A DNA stretch of 64,000 nt, from the NCBI GenBank assembly GCA_012932295.1, contig JAAONU010000011.1:16824136-16888135 (forward strand), given 5' to 3'. Below the pieces are notes generated by a model, which had not been told where the DNA came from, searched no databases, and saw only the letters and a list, made by a program, of their open reading frames with translations. The DNA comes from Cyclina sinensis (lineage: Eukaryota > Mollusca > Bivalvia > Venerida > Veneridae). A program made the translations under genes and the position numbers. Shown here one piece after another: positions 45,801-55,251 of this stretch (the first letter of the stretch is position 1; each line of letters opens with the position of its first letter).

Positions 45801-48548
45801 CAGAGCTGGATGTAGAGCTGCGATCTAGGTGTGTAATTATATAAGATTGCATAGTTGGATGTAAGTCTGCGACCCAGCTCTGCAATGATATAAGATTGCA
45901 GAGCTGGATGTTTAGCTGCGACCCAGCTCTGCAATGATATAAGTTTGCAGAGCTGGATGTAGATCTACGACCCAGCTCTGCAATGATATAAGATTGCAGA
46001 GCTGGGTGTAGGGCTGCGAGCCAGGTCTGCAATTATATAAGATTGCAGAGCTTGATGTAGAGCTGCGACCCAGCTCTGCAATGATATAAGATTGCAGAGC
46101 TAGATGTAGATCTACGACCGTGCTGTGCAATGATATAAGATTGCAGAGCTGGATGTATAGCTGCGACCCAGCTCTGCAATGATAAAAGATTGCAGAGCTG
46201 GATGTAGTGCTGCGACCCAGCTCTGCAATGATATAAGATCGCAGAGCTGGATGTATAGCTGCGATCCAGCTCTGCAATGATATAAGATTGCAGAGCTGGA
46301 TGTAGAGCTCCGACCCAGCTCTGCAATTATAAGATTGCAGAGCAAGATGTAGAGCTGCGACTTAGCTCTGCAATGATATTAGATTGCAGAGCTGGATGTA
46401 GAGCTAGGACCCAGCTCTGCAATGATATAAGATTGCAGAGCTGGATGTAGAGCTGCGACCCAGCTCTGCACAGCTGGATGTAGAGCTGCGACCTAGGTCT
46501 GTAATTATATAAGATTGCATAGTTGGATGTAAGTCTGCGACCCAGCTCTGAAATGATATAAGATTGCAGAGCTGGATGTTTAGCTGCGACCCAGCTCTGC
46601 AATGATATAAGTTTTCAGAGCTGGATGTAGATGTACGACCCAGCTCTGCAATGATATAAGATTGCAGAGCTGGGTGTAGAGCTGCGACCCAGGTCTGCAA
46701 TGATATAAGATTGTAGAGCTGGATGTAGATCTGCGACCCAGCTCTGCAATGATATAAGATTGCAGAGCTAGATGTAGATCTACAACCGTGCTGTGCAGTG
46801 ATATAAGATTACAGAGCTGGATGTATAGTGCGACCCAGCTATGCAATGATATAAGATTGCAGAGCTAGATGTAGAGCTGCGACCCAGCTCTGCAATGATA
46901 TAAGATCGCAGAGCTGGATGTATCGCTGCGATCCAGCTCTGCAATGATATAAGATTGCAGAGCTAGATGTAGAGCTGCGACCCAGGTCTGCAATGATATA
47001 AGATTGCAGAGCTACATGTAAATCTACGACCCAGGTCTGCAATGATATAAGATTGCAGAGCTGGATGTAGAACTGCGACCGTGCTGTGCAATGATATAAG
47101 ATTGCAAAGCTGGATGTAAAGCTGCGACCCAGCTCTGCAATGATATAAGATTGCAGAGCTGGATGTAGAGCTGCGACCCAGCTCTGTAGAGCTGGATGTA
47201 GAGCTGCGACCTAGGTGTGTAATTATATAAGATTGCATAGTTGGATGTAAGTCTGCGACCCAGCTCTGCAATGATATAAGATTGCAGAGCTGGATGTTAG
47301 CTGCGACCCAGCTCTGCAATGATATAAGATCGCAGAGCTGGATGTATAGCTGCGACCCAGCTCTGCAATGATATAAGATTGCAGAGCTGGATGTAGAGCT
47401 GCGATCCAGCTCTGCAATGATATAAGATCGCAGAGCTAGACATAGAGCTGCGATCTATGTGCCAACTTCACGTTCATAAGATATTCATATTTGCTGGATG
47501 CGACAACGTTTATTTGTATCGTTGTATGGCTACTTCTGTCAAATTGTCAGTGTGTATTCAATAGTTTGCTTCAGTATATTTGTCCTCTAAAGAGAAACCT
47601 ACCTCCAAAACAAAGAGTAATTCTTTTCTATTTCCTTTTTTGGTCACGTCATATCCGGTAGTTTCATAATGTGTTTTGTAGGTTTTTGTTTCTTCGCTGT
47701 CGTCTTTCTTTTCGTTGGATATCTCAATTTTGTGTAGCTCTCCATTAATCATCAACTTACTAAAACAAAGAATTAATAATATTAGACTGAACAATAAAAT
47801 ACCCTTTTTGTATGAAATATGTTAAATTATATTTTAGCAATCGAACTATTGAGTATTGTACTAAGAGTATTCACTTTTAACACATGCATTACAAACACAA
47901 ATTGACTTTAAGTAACAGTAAGAAAATTAACACTAAAACAGGAATACTCCTTGGTTATAGTATCTTACCGTTCATTTAACTATGCTAATAATGATAGTTT
48001 ATGATGGTGGGCTGGAGTACAGTAATCGTAAATCGGACGTCAACTATCTGTCAAATGAACAGACATAAGTGAACTATAGTCAATTAAGTAAGTCTGTTCA
48101 AGATTCCGAATGGACCATGTTTTCTAATATAGTTCATTTTCAAGGAAAGCTATCTTTTCTACTGAACGTGAATAAAATTTCAAGACAGAAAGTGTCACCA
48201 TTTCAAACTTGGTTTTGGCATTTATTTTGTATTTATTGTCCAACATACCGAAATCTATCACTAAAAATATTTCTCTGAATTTGTGTTACCACCATTTTCG
48301 TGTCATGTTGTGTCAAATTGCTTTATCACAGAACATAGACAATAATACTTTTACATAAGATTATCGACAGTATTCACTTACTCGATGTATAAAGCTGGTT
48401 TTAATGTAAATTTTATATCATATTCGGTATTTGTATGAAGTTTTAACGTGTGCGCCTGATCGAACCTCTGGCCATCTTGTTTATAGCAGACGACGTCACC
48501 AGCTTCATGTGCAAACATTCGAAACGTCAGCCTAAAATATGTTGCCAT
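33665..48548 (-). CDS. CNRIP1-like gene, interrupted by giant fold-back element in intron 2
   Basis: Exons are 48382-48548, 47603-47759 and 33665-33829 (minus) and encode 162 residues, against 164 in human CNRIP1. Junctions are ATCGA|gtaagtg to gttttag|T and TTGGAG|gtaggt to atatttcag|C. Exon and phase pattern is identical to the plus-strand copy at 56457-59481. Family signatures are CYKQDGQRFDQAHTLKL near residue 21, LMINGELHKIEI, THYETTGYDVTKKG, and TDHSHWGQKLTAID with a C-terminal KEKYL. CNRIP1 proteins bind the C-terminal tail of the vertebrate CB1 receptor; the role outside vertebrates is unclear. Start: an ATG three bases earlier (48549-48551) is equally possible; 48546-48548 aligns with the other copy. 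Intron 2 is 13,773 bp, and removing the fold-back element and one target copy leaves about 313 bp. All splice signals are intact, so the gene may still be expressed. Confidence 0.82.
34018..34026. repeat. Left 9-bp target-site duplication
   Basis: AAGATATTC lies immediately before the element end ATGAACGTGAAG and is repeated exactly at 47478-47486. Confidence 0.88.
34027..40146 (+). repeat. Left arm: 49-bp satellite array (about 120 units)
   Basis: The consensus unit is GCAGAGCTGGGTCGCAGCTC, then TACATCCAGCTCTGCAATCT, then TATATCATT (49 bp). Units near the outer end (34.06-36.2 kb) are nearly uniform. Towards the core (37-40 kb) variants accumulate (CTAGCTCT, GCATAGCTTGGTCGTAGATC) and the array frays out at about 40146. 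Shorter variants of about 31-35 bp are interspersed. A block at about 36.8-38.2 kb is repeated at about 38.6-40.0 kb (offset about 1,779 bp). Long ORFs here are not genes. Confidence 0.95.
40160..40620. repeat. Degenerate tandem repeat, about 150 bp, three copies
   Basis: Recurring phrases in order are TCTTTGAGATGTCCACATGA or similar, ACTTTATAGGTGGACAGATC or similar, GAGGAG...GTGTGCGCAAGAATG and ATAACTCT. The copies differ by many substitutions. Confidence 0.6.
42055..42125 (+). mobile_element. tRNA-like SINE head in element core
   Basis: Box-A-like TGAGCTCAATTGGTACAG and box-B-like GGTTCGATCAC are correctly spaced (about 35 bp). It differs from the SINE at 28590 in both boxes and is therefore a different family. 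Confidence 0.5.
43056..47477 (-). repeat. Right arm: 49-bp satellite array in opposite orientation (about 90 units)
   Basis: The same 49-bp unit runs as the reverse complement of the left arm. The inner edge (43056-43440) is divergent and broken; the rest is regular. A block of about 1,825 bp is present twice almost identically (about 43.42-45.24 and 45.25-47.07 kb), and within each there is a 668-bp repeat. The outer end carries the terminal sequence matching the left end. Confidence 0.95.
47478..47486. repeat. Right 9-bp target-site duplication
   Basis: AAGATATTC follows directly on the element end ...CTTCACGTTCAT. It is an exact match to 34018-34026. Confidence 0.88.
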
Positions 48549-50050
48549 CATGACAAAAAATCATACTCCTCGGATTCACAAATCTTTATTTAGATTTTAT
48601 CTAAACCTCCAAATAAGTTGCTGTGACATGCAAATCGTTTAGCTGAATCGAAATTTCCTATTCCATATTAGCTTCTATATAAAAAAAAACAAATAACTAA
48701 GAATCTCCAATAATGAAAAGGCAGGCAAAAAGTATAACGTTTTACTTTCCGTGACTCTTCTTTATCAATTTACAGAAACAAGCACGTATAATCCTTTACA
48801 CGAGAACACTTTGTATAAATGCATACAGACTTTATTTTTAGTTTATTGTAAATCAATCAAGTCTTCATCTTAGTTCATACAGCCAGCCTCATGCAAGTGG
48901 ATTATGTCGATGCAAAATTCCAATACTATCGCCTGATATGTGGCAAAGAAGCTCTTCACTTACTTATTGGAAACCGTATGATATTTCAGACATAAGAGAG
49001 ACCAATTACAGATGTTCTTCATCTTATTTTTTCAAGGCACGCTATTTCAGTTTTTATTGTGCTCATTATAATATATTTTTTTCGAATCAGTATTTATCAG
49101 TTATAACATCATTATTTTCAATGTAAATATTAGATGATTGTAATTATTTTGAATTTAACAAAACAAAACATTTGATTCGTGGACGCAATAGATCAGTCCA
49201 TCATTTCTGTACCTTCACTGCCACTGGCTAAATGACAAAACGTTGAAGTAAGTAATTCTGCGAATGGTTAGACATATTTGTATATTAAGGAGAAACTTAA
49301 CGTTCCAGTTACAAATGTATTTTCAAAACTCTTGTCACATTCCCGACTATTTTGGTTCAAAAACACTTGCAGAGTTTCTTAAGATTAAAACAAGCTGCAG
49401 ATGGCGATAAATCTTTAAATTCGACTGCTTATGCAGCGTTTGATGGTCCATATAAGACTAATTTCTTACGTTATGACGTGGATAAAATGAACATTACACT
49501 CAAGATAAGGCCGGAAAAAAACGTTCATGTGTAGAAATCATAAACATCGGAAGAAACAATGTGTTTATAATCACATCTAACATATATAAATAAAAAATAC
49601 CTTCAAGGTTAGTGTCTGACTCTATATCAATTTGTTCCGCATATTCTCCATAAACATGTATGACTCTCTTGACGGCATTGTGAACAACATGAAGGATGAA
49701 GGATGAATGGAGTCAACTCTAACAGATCATGATCTTTCTAATAGTCATTGATTTTTTTTCAAATAGCCTTGCTAACATTTGGTCCATCGGTGATACAGTC
49801 AGAAACCTTTAGAGCATGGACATGACCAAAGAGCAGGTACACTGTAGATATTTCTCCATTTTTACATTTAAACTAGATGGGTGTTCAGTTGAACACTTGT
49901 GTCGCCCTTGGGTACTCTGTTAGAATAACTAAAAAGGTAAACAAGAGCCTGTTGGAAAAGACAGCATGCAAGTCCAAGTACAACAAGACCTGTCCACAGA
50001 CAGTATGTTCCACTTTTCTCAGTGCTGGATAATTAATTATAAGCCAAGTT
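48549..50050. other. 5' flank of the minus-strand CNRIP1-like gene
   Basis: The interval contains a block at about 48790-48990 that is conserved in inverted orientation at about 56000-56210 upstream of the other copy. The remainder has no supported gene. Confidence 0.5.
48790..48990. promoter_or_regulatory. Upstream block conserved between CNRIP1-like copies (copy 1)
   Basis: It lies about 250-440 bp upstream of the start codon. It matches 56000-56210 in inverted orientation, including TTTACAATAAACTAAAAA, GTGTTCTCGTGTAA and CCAATACTATCGCCT. It could be a promoter region carried along by the duplication, or a small antisense exon (frame reading DYVDAKFQYYRLICGKEA). Confidence 0.4.
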
Positions 50051-50059
50051 AAACAAGAG

Positions 50060-50430
50060 GCCCAAGTGAAAAAAATTTGAGCGGGAGAGGGCAAGTACCT
50101 AGTCATAGAGTGAAGTACTTATGTATTAAAAAAAATTCGGGCCCGGGGGTTTGGGGGGGGGGGGGGAATGGGGTTTGGGATGGAGAGTCAAGTACCTATG
50201 CATTAAAAATTGGACCGGGGGGGGGGGTGCTGGGAGAGAGGGGGACTGGTTGAGGGGGGGGGGGGGGGGGTGCGCGTTGAGGGTGGATGAGGAGTCAAGT
50301 ACCTATGTATTAAAAAAAATCAGCCCTGGGGGTGTAAAAAACATGGGGGATTACGTGGGCAGGGTGGGGTGTCCCCATGCAGAGGGAAGGGGTGGGGGCA
50401 GAGAAAGGGGGGAGTACTTACCCATCTCAT
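50060..50430. repeat. G-rich degenerate tandem repeat, about 90 bp
   Basis: The phrase AGTCAAGTACCTATGTATTA or similar recurs about four times, each followed by A-run, then long G tracts. The G runs probably form length-unstable sequence. Confidence 0.7.
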
Positions 50431-50883
50431 GTCAGTTAATATTTTATTTCTTGGCTTAATAATATTTTATTTCTAGGCTTTAGAAGTTTCTTTCCTATAT
50501 ATAAGTATAACCAAAATAAAGTGACCTCTGGGGTAGGGGCTAACTGTGACCCCAGGGACATGGGTACCAACAATCTTTGCAGGGGTCTTGCTGGTGATCA
50601 AGTATTCCAAGTTTGAATGGAATATCTTTGACACTTCTTTGAGAAATGGACAATAACAAAAAGGTTAAAGGGGCTGTGCTCCTGATGACAAAGAAAAGAA
50701 AGTTTTCTTGTATTATAAATTTTTTGTAATATTTATGACTAATGCTTAAAAATAACTTAATGACAAAAAATAAGTCAAATAATTACATTATAAATTGATT
50801 TTTTCCCCTTTCAAAGTGCTATACCGTAACGCGACGGTAAAACTATATCGTATAAGTTTCAAAGTAAATATCTGTTATAACAC

Positions 50884-50968
50884 ATGCGGCGATGGTGGTG
50901 ACAGTTAAAGCGGTGGAAATACTTTGTTAACATGAGGGTCCAGAGTTCAAATCAGGCTGGAGCGAAAA
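50884..50968 (+). mobile_element. Weak tRNA-like SINE head
   Basis: A box-B-like AGTTCAAATCAGGC at about 50948 follows a GTGGTGACAGTTAAAGCGG stretch. It is followed by a run of A and T. The match to tRNA is partial only. Confidence 0.35.
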
Positions 50969-51079
50969 AAATTTTTTCTATTTTGACTTTTATAATAAGT
51001 TTTGAAGTAAAATATGATGTTGTTGTAATCTCAAGGCATCTAAATATATAATTTATGAAAAAAAAAAATTTATGTCAAA

Positions 51080-51750
51080 TCTGGAGTTGAAAAAGGGGCA
51101 TAACATTGCAAAAAGAAATTTGAGGGTTATCTGCCCTTGAGAAATGGTGTTGTCTTAAGTGATACAATTGTAAACATTACAACTGGAAAGTTTGATGAAG
51201 AAATATTAAGCAATGGCATAGTTATAGCCAATGTTAAGTTTTCATGAAAAAATCCAAGTACAAAAAAGGGCATAACTCTGTCAATTGTGACCTTGACCTA
51301 CAGATTTTGGCATCAGCGCGACTCTGTTGTCGTAAGCAATATAATTTGAAAGTTTGATGACGAAATGTTAAGAAATGGCAAAGTGATTGCAAACGTTAAG
51401 TTTTCATGACAAAAGCCAAGTACATAAAGGGGCATAACTCTGTCAAATGTGACCTTGACCTACAGATTTTGGCATCAGCGCGACTCTGTTGTCGTAAGCA
51501 ATATAATTTGAAAGTTTGATGACGAAATGTTAAGAAATGGCAAAGTTATTGCAAACGTTAAGTTTTCATGACAAAAGCCAAGTACAAAAAGGGGCATAAC
51601 TCTGTCAAATGTGACCTTGACCTAAAGATTTTGGCATCATGGCGACTCTGTTGTCATAAGCAATACAATTTGAACGTTTGATAAGGAAATGTTAAGAAAT
51701 GGCAAAGTTATAGCCAACGTTAAGTTTTCTTGACGGACCTACGGACCGAC
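51080..51750. repeat. 162-bp tandem repeat, about four copies
   Basis: The unit contains GGGGCATAACTCTGTCAAAT, GTGACCTTGACCTACAGATT and ATGTTAAGAAATGGCAAAGT. The spacing of the first phrase is 162 bp twice. The last copy ends in GACGGACCTACGGACCGACG. It is a repeat style I associate with bivalve genomes; ORFs running through it are incidental. Confidence 0.85.
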
Positions 51751-52686
51751 GGACAAAGTAATCCGTTTGTATCACCGTTTCTTCGAAAGGGCAACGCAAA
51801 AACTAAGGAGAATGTCAAACTGTTTTTGTCTTGGCATGTCCAAATTTCATCAAGCTGTACTGAAAATGGAACCTTGCTTGAATATATTTTTTCAAACAAT
51901 GTTTTTCTCAAAAATAGCCCAATTCCATCCGATATCAAATACGCAACTATTGTCCTAGTCATGCTGAAATCATCAGAGTCTCGACCAGGAAACCTGGCTC
52001 TAAAAATCTGGAAGGTTATCACATGTGCTTTATCAAAGACCAGAGGATGCAAATTTCAACGCCCAAAGTGTTTATGCTTTTGTAACATAATAAATGTGCG
52101 ACATTGGCTGTACGTATATTTGTTTTGAGACATCTCCTCCTCCTTGAGAACCAGTTGAAGGTCGAGGAACAGGTTTTGTGAATAGCAACTTCTGTGACTT
52201 ATTTTTTGCTTATTTGCTTATGCTGATGCACTGTTTGTGTTTCTGTCCATCAGCAAGGTTCAAGATTTGTTGAACTCCGCTATTAGATCAGGATTTGCTT
52301 TTAGAACATACCATAAAGAATGCAGCTAATGGATTTGATGCATCTTGACGACACCAGTCTCTCAGACTGGGACCATTATTTTCCAGCTAAACTAACTAAG
52401 CAAAGTTGTACTCAGTTTTACCAGCAAGCACTGTAAATTAGTTTAGTATATACAGACAGCATGCATGAAGGCACTTTCTAAGAAAATCTGCAAGTAAACA
52501 TACATTTTATACCCATCAAAATTAGTTGGTTATTCTTTATTTTACTCTTTTACTGTAACAAATTTAAACTTAAGCTGATTGAAAAAGTATTGAATAGCTT
52601 TTGACCATTCAAACATATAAATATGCAACTGTTTATATTGTCACCAAGCTGCAATAATGTAACATAACAAAGTAGTGACAACTCCC

Positions 52687-52721
<35 letters not shown>

Positions 52722-52763
52722 TGTATATGCAAAGCTGCAGCAATAGTAATGAACACTGTTTCT
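51751..52763. other. Intergenic; poly-C tract
   Basis: There is no supported gene. A run of about 28 C lies at 52684-52711. Confidence 0.5.
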
Positions 52764-53210
52764 TTAGCTAGTCATAGCTTTGCAATTATTGTGTTTGAAT
52801 CCGAGATATAATGACTCCAAAGTAGTTATAAATGTAGAAGCTGCTATTCTGTGGTTCAAACTATACCACAAAATGTGATTCATACCAATATCAGCATCCG
52901 TTGCTTCGACTGTTATATTTTCCCGAATAAATTGGTTTTCCCAGATCCTTTGCGTACTCAGATTCGGAGAAAATTGGAGGACTGAAATTCTCATCTTCGA
53001 CTGTAATTATCAGCGCTGCTGAGATATCATTACTGTCAGTTGCTTTTAAAACAAATTAATAGCGTGCTATTTCTTCACGATCAAGCTGTTTGGTTGTTGT
53101 CACTTGTTGTCCAGATAAATGATCAATAGAAAACATGTTGTTACTTCTAGAATAAAATACATCGCGTATTCCACCTTGACGTTTCCTGTTTGGTCATAAT
53201 CTGAAGGTAC
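52764..53210 (-). pseudogene. Cadherin-repeat pseudogene fragment
   Basis: On the minus strand the pieces read as consecutive cadherin (EC) repeat signatures. At 53140-52930 they are NNMFSIDHLSGQQVTTTKQL, DREEIARY, a TAA stop, then FVLKATDSNDISAALIITVE and DENFSPPIFSESEY. After a frame change, 52930-52770 reads ENITVEATDADIGMNHILWY. A further frame change upstream gives SDYDQTGNVKVEY. LDRE, ATDxN, DxNxxPPxF and ATDADxGxN are calcium-binding cadherin motifs. The internal stop and at least one frameshift show it is not functional. It spans about one and a half repeats; no flanking cadherin exons were found. Confidence 0.75.
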
Positions 53211-54790
53211 TTGCTAAGTTAGTATTGAGACAAAGTGACACTGTTATTGAAATATATATATCAGAGCAAGCAGAATGTATAACACGTGAACATCGATCAA
53301 CTCATACGCCTTTTTCTTGCATTAACTTCTTTCATTGATGTGTGATTGGGTATGTGTGGTTTAATACAGTTCAGTACATTTCTATTCTACTTCGAGTAAT
53401 TAACACACTGATATTATCCTCTCTGTAAATGATTGTGACTGGCCTTTGTAAATTGAACGAGTTAAAGAAAAGAGAGATATTGAATCCTGCTCTTTGTGCG
53501 TATGACATAACCAAATTAATCAGTGATAATTTCTTTGTCTGTTCATGAGCAGGACCTCCTATTTTAGCTTGACATTGCAAAAACAAAAGCATTAAGCGAT
53601 ATTTAACTAAATCAGAGATGCCGTAAGCAATTTCAGCTCTGTAAGTCCAGTCTAAACCTATACCGAAGCTTAGTGCCATGCTTGTCCAAGCATGGGACAT
53701 GGTCACTCAATGGCTTATCCAGAACTTGATTGCAAGCATTAGGTCACATAGCAGATATCTTTTGACAAATTTAAGAAATGACCCCTATTCTATGAAATCC
53801 CTGATTTCCACTGACATTCTTAATACAATGAAATAATAAACCACTTAATTCCTTAAACGCCCCCCCCCCCAAAAAAAAGCTAAGTAGAGCCAATCTACAC
53901 CAAAACATCCTGCAAAAAAGTAATTCATTCTATATAGTTCAGTTCTTGGGTGTTAAAAAACTATATTTTAGTAAATCTTTAAGTAAATAGAAGGGTTGGC
54001 TTGGATTTCTGTTGATATTTCTGTGAACATCTGTAAGCGAATCTTACTCTTTATAGACTCTCTGAACAGAGACGGGTTAAGTTGAGTATTACCACGCCTG
54101 AAGAACGGCATCAGGAATTCGCGGAATTACATATACCACATTGTTGCTGAATCTAAAAATAATGTCTCTTGTGTTTATGTATAACTCAAGTTGATTAGCA
54201 GAGCTTTGAATGTACCACATGAAACATGAAAATGAAATCAAAATGTGTTTAGCTAACACAAGTAAAACGGGGTAGTACTATCTAGTACCTCAATGTGTGA
54301 ATTAGGTCGGGAGCATAAATATTGATTGCACATGTGTATCTTACGTCTTACGTCTGCTGATGTGTATCTTACGTCTATACACAAAACACTGAATCGTTTT
54401 CTGAAGTTTTAGAATAGCACATATCAGACGGCAGCTGTTGAATAAACCAACAAAAGAGTTCAAACATTTAGACTTTAAAAGGAAACTGATGTGGACAAAA
54501 GTAAACATGCATGTATCCGTGTACAATTATACTGCACTGTAGCCCGATTTCTTGACAGTCTTACTGGCTCTTGCGCAATGGATAGCCACTTAACCAACAT
54601 CATTTATTAAATATTTTCAAAGAATGACAGCGTTTTCGACGACTTTCCACTAGTAATGAATAGATGCAACCTGGTTTACCTAGAAAAATTATCAAGAAAT
54701 GCTTTTAAAGAGACGGTCACTGTTATGCTTTTTTAACTAAATAACTCTTAGAAAAGTAAAATCCTTCATGAAGAAATCAAATAACATTAT
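53211..54790. other. Intergenic; one unrecognised ORF
   Basis: A 111-codon minus-strand ORF (53371-53706) begins MTMSHAWTSMALSFGIGLDW. It has no motif I know and no splice context, so it is left as doubtful. A poly-C tract is at about 53861-53870. Confidence 0.35.
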
Positions 54791-55251
54791 CAGTGTAGCA
54801 ATACCACGTGACTGTGACGTCACTAAAGGCATCAAAACCAACATTGTTTTTGCTTAAAAATAGAGAATTACCCGTAACTGTTCCATTTTTTTATCGATTT
54901 TAATGGGACATGTGTAAGTCTAAGATGAAAAATATAAGCTTTCCACGGAATATAGGATCTCCATCAGCAGCAGAGCTGTTTTATCATGCACTGCGTGAAA
55001 CCTCGCATACAAACAAATTCCAACTTTTTACGCCGTTCTTAAAAAAACGGCTCAACTGTTGATGGAGATCCTGTTTTCAGTGGAAAGCTTATATATTTTT
55101 CTCCTAAGACTGACACATGTCACATAGTAATCGATGAAGAAATGATATACTTACGGGTAATTTTCTGTTTTCAAGCGGAGCCAATATTAACAGTTTTGTC
55201 TTGGTTTTGATGCTTTTAGTGACGTTACGATCACATGGTATTGCCACACTG
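54791..55251. mobile_element. Palindromic MITE, 461 bp
   Basis: The left half (CAGTGTAGCAATACCACGTG, ACGTCACTAAAGGCATCAAA, AATTACCCGTAA, AAGCTTTCCACGGAA, AGGATCTCCATCA) is matched by the reverse complement of the right half with scattered differences, so the two arms are about 200 bp each. The ends are CAGTG...CACTG, and ATTAT flanks both sides (54786-54790 and 55252-55256), a possible 5-bp duplication. Confidence 0.8.

Larger units (their letters stand above)
34027..47477. mobile_element. 13.45-kb fold-back element with satellite arms
   Basis: The outermost bases are inverted repeats: the left begins ATGAACGTGAAGTTGGCACA, then TAGATCGCAGCTCTACAT, and the reverse complement of the right end reads the same with two or three mismatches. 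Each terminus passes directly into tandem 49-bp units, plus orientation at 34059-40146 and minus orientation at about 43056-47440. They enclose a core of about 2.9 kb. A perfect 9-bp duplication flanks the whole. A 9-bp duplication with tandem-repeat inverted arms is the hallmark of Drosophila FB fold-back elements, and 9-11 bp also fits Mutator-like elements. I see no transposase in the core, so it is non-autonomous. It lies in intron 2 of a CNRIP1-like gene. Confidence 0.85.

Noticed and set aside
43423..47417. Minus-strand ORFs (up to 359 codons) in the right array
   Set aside because: They are the same artefact as in the left arm; translations are identical in kind and follow the satellite.
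34027..47477. CRISPR-like array
   Set aside because: Units are contiguous 49-bp satellite without unique spacers, in a eukaryotic intron.
50151..50459. Gly-rich 102-codon ORF
   Set aside because: It is a translation of poly-G tracts in a tandem repeat.
51720..52128. ORFs of 110-132 codons on both strands
   Set aside because: They start in the tandem repeat end (GACGGACC...) and run into non-coding DNA on both strands with no domain.
53371..53706. 111-codon minus-strand ORF
   Set aside because: No motif, no splice context and ordinary composition for the region; left as doubtful within the interval entry.
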